Positions 1-7,161 of a stretch of DNA of 19,679 bases are shown here, piece by piece; within the stretch, counting starts at the first letter, position 1, and each line of letters begins with the position of its first letter. The translations under genes were made by a program, and so were the position numbers. The DNA comes from SFWF01 sp045539095. Lineage in GTDB: Bacteria > Bacillota > Clostridia > Oscillospirales > Acutalibacteraceae. The stretch is from NCBI GenBank assembly GCA_045539095.1, contig JAZQER010000055.1:1-19679 (forward strand), in the 5' to 3' direction. The notes under the pieces are model-generated. The model saw only the letters and a list, made by a program, of their open reading frames with translations, had not been told where the DNA came from and ran no database searches.

Positions 1-752
1 TAGCGTATTTTATCACGCGGCATCTCAGGTGTGACATGGTCGAGGACATCGTACATGACCTCGGTAGGCTCCCCTACCGCAAGTCCGCCGACTGCATAGC
101 CGTCAAGGTCAAGCTCACGGATGACCTTCATATGCTCAACACGAAGATCGTTATAGGTGCAGCCCTGATTGATGCCGAAGAGAAGTTGATTCGGATTTAT
201 GGTAGTTTCCATAGAATTCAGTTCAGCCATCTTATTTTTGCAACGGATTAGCCAACGGGTAGTTCTCTCGCAGGAAGCCTTAGAATAAGCGTGCTCGGCA
301 GGATTTTCAACACACTCATCAAAAGCCATAGCGATGGTAGAGCCAAGGTTTGATTGAATCTGCATACTCTCCTCGGGACCCATAAAAATTTTCTTTCCGT
401 CAACGTGGCTCGAAAAGTTTACGCCCTCTTCGGTAATCTTGCGAAGTGATGCGAGTGAGAATACCTGAAATCCGCCGCTGTCGGTAAGGATAGGTCCGTC
501 CCAAGTAGTAAATTTGTGCAGCCCTCCGCAGTCTCGAATGAGGTCATCGCCCGGTCTTACGTGCAAATGGTAGGTATTCGAAAGCATCACCTGACAGTGA
601 AGCTCTTTTAAATCCTCTGCCGAAACAGCTCCCTTTATAGCGCCTGCGGTGGCAACATTCATAAAGGCGGGAGTCTGTACAGTGCCATGCACTGTATTAA
701 ACTCGGCTCTTCTGGCAGAGCCTTCGGTTTTAATAAGTTTGTAGTTGTCCAT
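1..752 (-). CDS. tgt: Queuine/preQ1 tRNA-guanine transglycosylase, 3' part cut by window edge
   Basis: Tgt swaps guanine 34 in GUN anticodons of tRNA for preQ1, an early committed step of queuosine formation in bacteria. The frame is open from the ATG at 752 to the window edge, giving about 250 of the roughly 375 residues usual for the family. Visible motifs are LSNTYHL (57-63), TDSGGFQVFSL (90-100), where Asp91 corresponds to the conserved acid/base Asp of the active site, FGINQG, and the substrate-pocket motif GGLAVGE. The nucleophilic Asp and the zinc-binding Cys/His cluster fall outside the window. An AGGAG lies about six bases before the ATG, which fixes the start. It lies downstream of queA on the same strand, separated by a palindromic repeat, so the two queuosine genes are probably co-transcribed. 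Confidence 0.96.
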   Translation of the reverse strand, partial: MDNYKLIKTEGSARRAEFNTVHGTVQTPAFMNVATAGAIKGAVSAEDLKELHCQVMLSNTYHLHVRPGDDLIRDCGGLHKFTTWDGPILTDSGGFQVFSLASLRKITEEGVNFSSHVDGKKIFMGPEESMQIQSNLGSTIAMAFDECVENPAEHAYSKASCERTTRWLIRCKNKMAELNSMETTINPNQLLFGINQGCTYNDLRVEHMKVIRELDLDGYAVGGLAVGEPTEVMYDVLDHVTPEMPRDKIR

Positions 753-765
753 TGTTTCTCCTGAT

Positions 766-868
766 TTTTAATTAATAATGAATAATTATGGTGCCGGCTT
801 TGCCGACAATTTATTTATGTGTGCCGTAGGCACTCCTTAATTCTTTATTTTTCATTATTCATTCTTCG
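766..868. repeat. MITE/REP-like palindromic intergenic element
   Basis: The spacer between queA and tgt is an imperfect inverted repeat of about 100 bases. The left end (about 770-790) contains AATAATGAATAATTATGG. The right end (about 836-868), read on the other strand, contains AATAATGAA, then an AT-rich insert, then AATTAAGG. Inside are two small G+C-rich hairpins, GCCGGCTTTGCCGAC (792-806) and GTGCCGTAGGCAC (821-833). This pattern of AT-rich terminal repeats around short G+C hairpins resembles small non-coding palindromic repeats scattered between genes in many clostridial genomes. It has no coding capacity. No second copy was recognised in the window, so the mobile nature is inferred from structure only. 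Confidence 0.6.
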
Positions 869-870
869 TT

Positions 871-897
871 TGTTGATTTTGTATCACAAAATCAACA
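871..897. repeat. Perfect 12-bp inverted repeat at the queA stop codon
   Basis: TGTTGATTTTGT (871-882) is followed by a three-base loop and its exact reverse complement (886-897). The queA stop codon TGA (886-884, minus strand) straddles the stem-loop boundary, so the last four codons of queA form one arm. On the minus strand no U-rich run follows, so this is not a good intrinsic terminator. It may be an mRNA 3'-end or processing structure, or the outer edge of the adjacent palindromic element. Confidence 0.6.
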
Positions 898-1903
898 TTG
901 CGTCGCCGAAGCTGAAGAAGCGGTAACGCTCTTCTACTGCGGTTCTATATGCGTTCATTGTGTTATCATATCCCGCAAATGCCGAAACAAGCATTATAAG
1001 CGTGCTTTCGGGAAGATGGAAATTTGTTATAAGTCCGTCCATACATTTGAACTCGTATCCCGGATAGATAAATATATCTGTGTCACCCGAACACTCTTTA
1101 ATTTCTCCGTGAAAGGTTACGGCACTCTCTAAAGTACGGCAGCTTGTAGTTCCAACGCATATTACCCTGCCGCCGTTTTTCTTAGTTTCACGTATCAGGT
1201 CGGCGGTAGCTTTTGGGATGCTGTAATGCTCGGTGTGCATATGGTGGTTTGTAACATCCTCCACCTTTACGGGACGGAAGGTGCCGAGTCCTACGTGAAG
1301 CGTAACATAACCGATATTTATTCCGCTCTGCTTTAAATCCTCTAACATTTCTGGCGTAAAGTGAAGGCCTGCGGTTGGTGCTGCAGCAGAGCCGAGCTCC
1401 TTTGAATAGACTGTCTGATAACGCTCCTTATCCTCAAGTTTTTCATTTATATAAGGTGGTAGAGGCATCTGTCCTACTTCATCAAGACATTCAAAAAACT
1501 CTCCGTCTGACTGGAATTTCATAATACGGTTTCCATCGGGTAAGACATCATGGACTTCAGCGCGCAGCCTGTCCGAAAAGGTAAATCTGTTTCCCGTCTT
1601 TGCCTTTTTGCCCGGTCCAGCAAGACACTCCCAGAGATTTGTCTCAATCTGTTTGAGCAAAACGAATTCGACAACTGCTCCTGTATCGCGCACACCGAAG
1701 ATACGTGCAGGCAGAACTCTCGTATTGTTAAGGATAAGACAGTCACCTTCTTTTAAATACTGCCCGAGTGAAGAAAATACACTGTGTTCCACCCCTCCGT
1801 CTTCTCGGCTGAGCTTTAAAAGTCGAGAAGAGTTTCTCGGCTCTATTGGGGTCTGTGCGATAAGCTCATCGGGCAGGTCGTAAAAAAAATCACTTGTTTT
1901 CAT
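884..1903 (-). CDS. queA: S-adenosylmethionine:tRNA ribosyltransferase-isomerase
   Basis: QueA transfers and isomerises the ribosyl moiety of S-adenosylmethionine onto preQ1 at tRNA position 34 to give epoxyqueuosine. The 339-residue product matches the family length. Hallmarks are the N-terminal MKTSDFFYDLPDELIAQ, then RLL, the DCLILNNTRVLPARIFG block, the PLPPYI motif, AAPTAGLHFTP, the HVGLGTFRPV block, HTEHY, and the C-terminal TNFHLPESTLIMLVSAFAG. The frame extends upstream to 1963, but family alignment and a GGAG about 11 bases ahead favour the ATG at 1903. The upstream extension has no ribosome binding site. It is read from a strong divergent promoter at 2012-2040, and tgt follows. The stop codon sits in a 12-bp inverted repeat. 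Confidence 0.97.
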   Translation of the reverse strand: MKTSDFFYDLPDELIAQTPIEPRNSSRLLKLSREDGGVEHSVFSSLGQYLKEGDCLILNNTRVLPARIFGVRDTGAVVEFVLLKQIETNLWECLAGPGKKAKTGNRFTFSDRLRAEVHDVLPDGNRIMKFQSDGEFFECLDEVGQMPLPPYINEKLEDKERYQTVYSKELGSAAAPTAGLHFTPEMLEDLKQSGINIGYVTLHVGLGTFRPVKVEDVTNHHMHTEHYSIPKATADLIRETKKNGGRVICVGTTSCRTLESAVTFHGEIKECSGDTDIFIYPGYEFKCMDGLITNFHLPESTLIMLVSAFAGYDNTMNAYRTAVEERYRFFSFGDAMLIL

Positions 1904-1993
1904 AAAATGTACAACTCCGTATGTCACTTTTGCTTTTCTTTTGGCATAAAATGTATTTGACAAACACTTCGTTCAATGATAATATTTATTATA

Positions 1994-2023
1994 TTGGAAA
2001 AGTATGTACCTATTATATATAAA
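1994..2023 (+). promoter_or_regulatory. Candidate sigma-A promoter of asd-dapA-dapB
   Basis: TTGGAA (1994-1999, 4 of 6 to the -35 consensus) and TATAAA (2018-2023, 5 of 6 to the -10 consensus) are 18 bases apart. The predicted start near 2030 leaves a leader of about 60 bases, too short for a lysine riboswitch. The region is very AT-rich, so other -10 registers are possible. Confidence 0.4.
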
Positions 2024-2040
2024 TTGTTCGTACTTGGCAA
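2012..2040 (-). promoter_or_regulatory. Sigma-A promoter of queA-tgt
   Basis: On the minus strand TTGCCA (2040-2035, 5 of 6 to TTGACA) and a perfect TATAAT (2017-2012) are separated by exactly 17 bases. Transcription would start near 2005, about 100 bases before the queA ATG. The elements overlap the candidate asd promoter on the opposite strand. Confidence 0.65.
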
Positions 2041-2088
2041 CCAAAATTTAAAATATTATTTTGATCCTTTGAAAGGAATGTGATTTTT

Positions 2089-3168
2089 GTGAAGAAATAT
2101 AATGTAGGAATTATCGGCGCTACGGGTATGGTTGGTCAGCGCTTTGCGACTCTCCTTGCAGATCACCCTTGGTTTAATGTAAAAGTGTTAGCAGCCAGCA
2201 GTAGAAGCGCAGGCAAAACATACGAAGAAGCTCTCGGCGGAAGATGGGCTATGAAGACTGAGCTTCCCGAAAAGCTCCGCAACATGGTAGTTCTTGACGC
2301 TGCCAACGATATGGAAAAGGTTGCCGCAGAGGTTGATTTCGTATTCTGTGCAGTTGATATGAAAAAGGATGAGATAAAGGCTCTTGAGGAGGCTTATGCA
2401 AAACTCGAGTGCCCCGTAGTTTCAAACAACTCGGCTCACCGCTTTACCGATGATGTTCCCATGGTCATTCCCGAAATCAATGCGAATCACACCGCTATTA
2501 TCGAGGCTCAAAGAAAGCGTCTCGGCACAAAGCGCGGATTCGTTGCAGTTAAATCCAACTGCTCACTCCAGACCTATGTTCCCGCCCTTTACCCCTTAGA
2601 CGAGTTCGGAGTGAAGAATGTTCTCGTTTGTACTTATCAAGCAATCTCGGGAGCTGGCAAGACCTTTGAGCGTTGGCCCGAAATGGTAGATAACGTTATC
2701 CCTTACATTGGTGGTGAGGAAGAAAAGAGCGAAAAAGAGCCGCTGAAAATTTGGGGCAAGGTTGAGGGCGACAAGATTGCCCTTGCTGACAGCCCGAAGT
2801 TTACTGCTCAGTGTCTTCGCGTTCCTGTTTCCGACGGTCATATGGCTGCAGTTTTCGTAACCTTTGACAAGAAGCCGACAAAGGAAGAAATTCTTGCAAA
2901 GTGGGCAGAATTCAAGGGTCAGCCGCAGGATCTGGAGTTGCCCAGCGCACCGAAGCAGTTCCTACACTATTTCACTGAGGATAATATGCCTCAAACCAAG
3001 TTTCAACGTGAGCTTGAGGGCGGTATGGCAGTTTCTGTCGGACGACTTCGTGAGGATAGCCAGTACGACTATAAGTTTGTTTGTCTTTCACACAACACCC
3101 TTCGCGGTGCAGCAGGCGGAGCTGTGCTTCTTGCCGAGCTTCTCTGCGCTCAAGGGTATATGGACTAA
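2089..3168 (+). CDS. asd: Aspartate-semialdehyde dehydrogenase
   Basis: Asd reduces aspartyl-4-phosphate to aspartate semialdehyde with NADPH, the branch point for lysine/diaminopimelate, threonine and methionine. The 359-residue product opens with MKKYNVGIIGATGMVGQRF, whose GxxGxxG is the NADP-binding Rossmann motif. The catalytic cysteine is in SNCSLQ (Cys158), and the RVPVSDGH block carries the catalytic histidine. The SNNSAHR and PEINANH motifs place it in the archaeal/fungal-like Asd branch common in Clostridia, not the E. coli branch. The frame runs in from a GTG at 2080, but the AAGGA at 2073-2077 is only two bases from it. The GTG at 2089 is better spaced (11 bases) and matches homolog N-termini. 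First gene of asd-dapA-dapB; 21 bases separate it from dapA. Confidence 0.96.
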   Translation: MKKYNVGIIGATGMVGQRFATLLADHPWFNVKVLAASSRSAGKTYEEALGGRWAMKTELPEKLRNMVVLDAANDMEKVAAEVDFVFCAVDMKKDEIKALEEAYAKLECPVVSNNSAHRFTDDVPMVIPEINANHTAIIEAQRKRLGTKRGFVAVKSNCSLQTYVPALYPLDEFGVKNVLVCTYQAISGAGKTFERWPEMVDNVIPYIGGEEEKSEKEPLKIWGKVEGDKIALADSPKFTAQCLRVPVSDGHMAAVFVTFDKKPTKEEILAKWAEFKGQPQDLELPSAPKQFLHYFTEDNMPQTKFQRELEGGMAVSVGRLREDSQYDYKFVCLSHNTLRGAAGGAVLLAELLCAQGYMD

Positions 3169-3189
3169 TTTTATTTGAGGTTGAGTATT

Positions 3190-4080
3190 ATGAAGAATAC
3201 TATTTTTGAGGGCGTTGCAACCGCTCTTGTTACCCCCATGCATGAGGACGGCTCCATTAACTTTGACCGTCTTCGCACTCTTATTGATGAGCAGATAGAA
3301 GCAGGTATCCCCGCTCTCGTTATCTGCGGTACTACGGGTGAATCTGCTACTATGACTCTTGAGGAGCATTCCGAGGTTATTAAGGTTGCCGTTGAGCACA
3401 CTGCAGGCAGAGTAAAGATAATTGCAGGTGCGGGCAGTAACGATACCGCTTGTGCGGCAGAGCTTGCACGCGAAGCCGAAGAAGCCGGTGCAGATGCTCT
3501 TTTACTCGTAACTCCTTATTATAACAAGGCAACTCAAGCAGGTCTTGTGGCTCACTATAAGTACATTGCAGAAAGAGTCTCTCTTCCTATAATCCTTTAC
3601 AACGTTCCGTCCAGAACGGGTGTTAACATCAAGCCTGAGACCTATGCAAAGCTCGCGGATGTTCCGAATATCGTTGCTATCAAGGAAGCGAATGGAGATA
3701 TCTCTAGCGTTGTTAAAACTAGACTTCTCTGCGGAGATAAGCTCGATATCTATTCGGGCAACGATGATCAGATAATCCCCCTTATGGCGCTCGGAGGAAA
3801 GGGTGTTATTTCGGTACTTTCTAACGTTATGCCAAAAGAAACAGTAGAGATGTGCGATAAGATGCTGAGTGGCGACCTTGAAGGTGCAGCTAAGATGCAG
3901 ATCGAGCTTTCATCTCTTATTGATGCACTCTTTATCGAGGTTAACCCTATCCCCGCAAAGACCGCTATGAACCTTATGGGAATGAATATGGGACCGCTTC
4001 GTCTGCCTATGACCGAAATGGAAGAAGGCACAAAGGCTGTCCTTGTGAATGAACTTAAGAAGTTTAAGCTCGTAAAATAA
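3190..4080 (+). CDS. dapA: 4-hydroxy-tetrahydrodipicolinate synthase
   Basis: DapA condenses aspartate semialdehyde with pyruvate through a Schiff base, the first committed step to diaminopimelate and lysine. The 296-residue product is a typical TIM barrel. GTTGESATM (48-55) binds the pyruvate carboxylate, YYNKATQ (110-116) follows, YNVPSRTG (137-144) holds the proton-relay Tyr137 and Arg142, and IVAIKEA (161-167) contains the Schiff-base Lys165. A TTG start at 3175 is possible in frame, but GAGG at 3177-3180 lies nine bases before the ATG at 3190, which also fits the family N-terminus. It is the middle gene of the operon, with 21 bases to asd and 23 to dapB. Confidence 0.97.
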   Translation: MKNTIFEGVATALVTPMHEDGSINFDRLRTLIDEQIEAGIPALVICGTTGESATMTLEEHSEVIKVAVEHTAGRVKIIAGAGSNDTACAAELAREAEEAGADALLLVTPYYNKATQAGLVAHYKYIAERVSLPIILYNVPSRTGVNIKPETYAKLADVPNIVAIKEANGDISSVVKTRLLCGDKLDIYSGNDDQIIPLMALGGKGVISVLSNVMPKETVEMCDKMLSGDLEGAAKMQIELSSLIDALFIEVNPIPAKTAMNLMGMNMGPLRLPMTEMEEGTKAVLVNELKKFKLVK

Positions 4081-4103
4081 AACATTTTTAGGAAGTATAA
4101 AAG

Positions 4104-4859
4104 ATGACAGATATTATTCTCTGCGGAGCAAACGGCAGAATGGGTAGATTTATTACCGATGCAGTGGGTAAAAGAGATGACTGCAGAATAGTCGCAGGTG
4201 TTGACCTCAATACAGAGTCTGCCTCAGGTTATCCTGTGTTCGCTACCATTGGTGAAGTGAACATCCCTGCCGATGTAATAATCGATTTCTCCCACCCTGC
4301 CCTGCTTGACAGTATTTTAGAATACGTAAAGGAAAGAAATATCCCCGCGGTGCTTGCCACAACAGGATATTCGGCAGATGCCACTGCAAAGATTCGTCGT
4401 GCAGCCGAAACTGCTCCGATATTCTTTACCTTTAATATGTCACTCGGCATCAATCTTCTGGTTTCGCTTTCTAAGAAAGTGGCTTCTGTACTCGGCGATT
4501 CGTTTGATATCGAGATAGTTGAAAAGCACCACAATCAGAAGCTCGACGCTCCGTCAGGTACTGCAATAATGCTCGCAAACGCGGTAAACGAGGTTATGGA
4601 CAATAGTATGACCTATGAGTTTGACCGCCATTCAAAAAGAGAAAAGCGTCCCGCAAAACAGATAGGAATCCACTCCATCCGCGGCGGAACGATAGTCGGC
4701 GAGCACGACGTTATCTTCGCAGGCAGAGACGAGGTCATCACTCTTTCACATCACGCGGCAAGCCGCGAGGTCTTCGCAACCGGTGCAGTAAAGGCAGCTC
4801 TCTTTATGAAGGGTAAGGAAGCAGGACTTTACGATATGAATGATGTTCTTGAATTTTAA
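4104..4859 (+). CDS. dapB: 4-hydroxy-tetrahydrodipicolinate reductase
   Basis: DapB reduces the DapA product with NAD(P)H to tetrahydrodipicolinate. The 251-residue product has the dinucleotide-binding CGANGRMGR (7-15), ATTGYS (85-90), and the catalytic/substrate segment EKHHNQKLDAPSGTA (140-154), in which His142/His143 and Lys146 match the catalytic residues of the E. coli enzyme. The C-terminal half has the typical HSIRGGTIVGEHDV block. AGGAAG at 4090-4095 is eight bases before the ATG. It closes the operon and is followed within a few bases by a strong terminator. The next step is not encoded here; many Clostridia use LL-diaminopimelate aminotransferase for it. Confidence 0.97.
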   Translation: MTDIILCGANGRMGRFITDAVGKRDDCRIVAGVDLNTESASGYPVFATIGEVNIPADVIIDFSHPALLDSILEYVKERNIPAVLATTGYSADATAKIRRAAETAPIFFTFNMSLGINLLVSLSKKVASVLGDSFDIEIVEKHHNQKLDAPSGTAIMLANAVNEVMDNSMTYEFDRHSKREKRPAKQIGIHSIRGGTIVGEHDVIFAGRDEVITLSHHAASREVFATGAVKAALFMKGKEAGLYDMNDVLEF

Positions 4860-4863
4860 TTTT

Positions 4864-4896
4864 AAAAAGACATTGTCGATTGACAATGTCTTTTTT
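4864..4896 (+). terminator. Intrinsic terminator of asd-dapA-dapB
   Basis: A 14-bp stem around GACATTGTC, loop GATT (4878-4881) and GACAATGTC is followed by TTTTTT. It begins four bases after the dapB stop codon. The A-run on the other side would also give a U-run on the minus strand, but no minus-strand gene ends here. Confidence 0.92.
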
Positions 4897-4897
4897 G

Positions 4898-4926
4898 TTG
4901 CCACGCAACGCATTTTCGGTTATACT
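4898..4926 (+). promoter_or_regulatory. Sigma-A promoter of the acyltransferase gene
   Basis: TTGCCA (4898-4903) and TATACT (4921-4926) are 17 bases apart, each matching five of six consensus bases. The expected start near 4933 leaves about 23 bases of leader containing the GAGGAG ribosome binding site. It begins directly behind the upstream terminator, so the gene has its own transcription unit. Confidence 0.65.
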
Positions 4927-4955
4927 AACAATATAATGTTTGAGGAGAATTAAAT

Positions 4956-6233
4956 GTGGAAGTGAATTATAAAAAGAAAAAGTATTATAATACTGCAAAA
5001 TACCCGATACGACAGCCGAGGATAATGACCTTCTTGCTTTATATTGTCAGTAAGGTGGCGTTAATATTCGGTCCGAAATATAAAATTGAAAAGTTTAATA
5101 TGGAGGGCTTGAAGCCACCCTATATTTTACTTTCAAATCATATGTATTTTATTGATTTTGAGCTTTCGGCTATTGCAACCTTTCCTCACCGCGTCAACAA
5201 TGTTGCAACTGTCGACGGATATTACCGTCGCCCTTGGCTTATGGAACTTCTCGGTTGTATCTGCAAGCGCAAATTTACAACAGATATCCATCTTATAAAA
5301 TCGATAAAGAGGGTTTTGCAGAAGGGTGATGTGCTTTGTATGTACCCTGAGGCGCGTTATTCCCCTTGTGGCACGACGGCCATTCTTCCTGAGTCACTCG
5401 GAAAGCTTATCAAGATGATGAAGGTTCCCGTTGTTGTAATGATACATCACGGCAATTACCTTTATACTCCTTTCTGGAACTATAGAAAACCTCGCAAGAA
5501 TGTTCCCCTTTATACCTCACTTACACAAATACTATCTGCCGAAGAGGTGCAGACAAAATCGGTCGAGGAAATAAACGAAGCTGTGAGAACTGCTATGGAA
5601 TATGATGAATACAAGTGGCAGAAGGAGCAGAATATCGTAATTGACGAACCTTTCAGAGCAGAGGGACTTCACAAGATTCTTTATCAGTGCCCTGCCTGTA
5701 AATCGGAGCACGATATGGAGAGCGAAGGCTCAAAGCTTTTCTGCAAGGCTTGCGGCAAAACTTGGGAGATGACAGAGCTCGGTGAACTGAAAGCCGAGAA
5801 CGGAGAGACAGAGTTTTCGCACATTCCCGACTGGTATGAGTGGGAGCGAGCACAGGTTCGAGCCGAAATTGAGCGCGGAGAATACTCATTTGAGGACGAG
5901 GTTGAGGTCTATTCCCTGCCCCGCCCGATGAAGTTTGAGAAATTAGGTCAAGGCAAACTTACTCATGACCAAGACAGAGGATTTGTGCTAACCGGCGAAT
6001 ACAGAGGAGAAAAATATGAGATAGAACGTCATCCGTCGGGAATGTACGGAGTGCATATTGAATATGATTACTGTTATCTCCGCCCCGAGGACTGCATCGA
6101 CATCTCAACCGAAAAGGATTCTTTCTACTGTTACCCCGTAAAACAAAATGTTGTTACAAAGCTTTCCCTTGCAACCGAGGAAATGTTTAAACTCCATATG
6201 GAGAAGGTAAAAAGAGAAAAGGTTAAGAAATAA
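4956..6233 (+). CDS. PlsC-like acyltransferase with C-terminal zinc ribbon
   Basis: The N-terminal half is a lysophospholipid/glycerolphosphate-type acyltransferase domain. NHMYFIDF (61-68) gives the catalytic HX4D (His62, Asp67), and YPEARYS (130-136) corresponds to the acceptor-binding PEGTRS block. The likely role is transfer of an acyl chain to a membrane lipid precursor at the cytoplasmic face; the acceptor cannot be deduced. After about residue 240 comes a zinc ribbon, CPACKS (Cys245, Cys248) and CKACGK (Cys263, Cys266), followed by about 150 residues with no recognised domain. At 425 residues it is much longer than single-domain PlsC (about 200-250). The start is GTG: AGGAG at 4943-4947 is eight bases away. 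An ATG overlapping it at 4954 reads only three codons to a stop. It is monocistronic, with its own promoter and terminator. Confidence 0.85.
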   Translation: MEVNYKKKKYYNTAKYPIRQPRIMTFLLYIVSKVALIFGPKYKIEKFNMEGLKPPYILLSNHMYFIDFELSAIATFPHRVNNVATVDGYYRRPWLMELLGCICKRKFTTDIHLIKSIKRVLQKGDVLCMYPEARYSPCGTTAILPESLGKLIKMMKVPVVVMIHHGNYLYTPFWNYRKPRKNVPLYTSLTQILSAEEVQTKSVEEINEAVRTAMEYDEYKWQKEQNIVIDEPFRAEGLHKILYQCPACKSEHDMESEGSKLFCKACGKTWEMTELGELKAENGETEFSHIPDWYEWERAQVRAEIERGEYSFEDEVEVYSLPRPMKFEKLGQGKLTHDQDRGFVLTGEYRGEKYEIERHPSGMYGVHIEYDYCYLRPEDCIDISTEKDSFYCYPVKQNVVTKLSLATEEMFKLHMEKVKREKVKK

Positions 6234-6237
6234 TATT

Positions 6238-6274
6238 ACACCTGCCAAGGATCAAACCTTGGCAGGTGTTTTTT
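6238..6274 (+). terminator. Intrinsic terminator of the acyltransferase gene
   Basis: A perfect 13-bp stem (6238-6250 with 6257-6269), loop ATCAAA, is followed by a T-run on the plus strand. It begins five bases after the acyltransferase stop codon. The stop codon of the facing dehydrogenase gene lies in the loop (6252-6254), so one arm is also coding on the minus strand. The minus-strand side lacks a U-run and is probably a weaker terminator. Confidence 0.9.
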
Positions 6275-7142
6275 GCTTTAAATATATTCTTTCGGCGTTT
6301 TCTGCAATCAGTTGGCTTTCCTTTATGTTGCAAGTTTGAAGTTTACTCATTTTGGGCAGACCCCATATATCAAATAAGCGGGGGCCTATCCATTCGTGAT
6401 AGTTAGTCTTGTTAAAAACACCTTTCAGTATCGAAAGACACGCTTTTTTCGGCTTCATAAAAATAATCTTCATCGGGTGTTTTATAACCGCAAAAACAAG
6501 TTTTGGATAGTGGGCGGTGATATTTGTAAAGGTGATACCCGGATGAGTCACCGAAAGGGTCACTTTATCCTCGTTTTTAAAAAGTTCATACAGAGAAAAC
6601 ATCAGATAACGCTTAGCATTTCCATATACCTTTGAGGCGGCTTTTCTCGTATGGAAATCAATATCATCGGAATCGGTTTTTGAATAGTTATGGGCAATAC
6701 TTCCGACGACTACTACCCTGCCGCTGACCCGACGAAGTGTGGGCAAAAGCTCTCTTATTATGTAGTAAGGTGATGCAAAGTTTATCTGAAAAACATTGTC
6801 GAGCCCCGTCTTGCAAATACGGCGCGGTATACTGTATGCCCCCGCGTTATGGATAAACACGTCGACCGCCTCTTTTTCGAGTTGCTCGGTCGCAGTTCTT
6901 ACCGAAGAGATATCCTCAAGATCGACAGTAATACATTTTACAGAAATATTGTATTTTTTTACAAGCTCGTCGCGAAAAGCCTCGCTTTTCTCCTTATTTC
7001 TGTCGCAGAGTATGATACCTGCGCCGAGCCAAGCTAAATATCCGCAAAGCTCTTTGCCTATGCCCCCCGTCGTACCCGTTACGGCAACTGTCTTACCAAT
7101 TAAAGATTCGGTATTCGCCTTTAGCCATTTTTCATAAGACAT
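6252..7142 (-). CDS. Short-chain dehydrogenase/reductase, retinol-dehydrogenase-like
   Basis: A classical SDR of 296 residues. TGTTGGIG (22-29) is the cofactor loop, NAG (99-101) the structural motif, Ser148 the catalytic serine, and Y173-x3-K177 the catalytic pair, so it should be an active NAD(P)-dependent oxidoreductase. The substrate is unknown. It is the last gene of the polysaccharide cluster, 19 bases after the CapG-like gene, so it could act on a sugar or lipid intermediate, but a resident gene that merely borders the locus is equally possible. The frame extends to 7193. The ATG at 7142 is preferred because AAGGCGG lies six bases upstream and the longer form would overlap the preceding gene. 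Its final codons form one arm of the facing terminator. Confidence 0.85.
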   Translation of the reverse strand: MSYEKWLKANTESLIGKTVAVTGTTGGIGKELCGYLAWLGAGIILCDRNKEKSEAFRDELVKKYNISVKCITVDLEDISSVRTATEQLEKEAVDVFIHNAGAYSIPRRICKTGLDNVFQINFASPYYIIRELLPTLRRVSGRVVVVGSIAHNYSKTDSDDIDFHTRKAASKVYGNAKRYLMFSLYELFKNEDKVTLSVTHPGITFTNITAHYPKLVFAVIKHPMKIIFMKPKKACLSILKGVFNKTNYHEWIGPRLFDIWGLPKMSKLQTCNIKESQLIAENAERIYLKQKTPAKV

Positions 7143-7161
7143 TTGAATCCGCCTTATAATT

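Noticed and set aside
36..251. Plus-strand 71-codon open frame at the left edge
   Set aside because: It is antisense to the well-supported tgt frame, with no ribosome binding site and no recognisable protein.
1904..1963. N-terminal extension of QueA from the start at 1963
   Set aside because: The extra 20 residues do not match the family, and no ribosome binding site precedes that start.
2041..2088. Lysine riboswitch or T-box ahead of asd
   Set aside because: The leader between candidate promoter and start is only about 60 bases and shows no long stem or specifier-loop structure.
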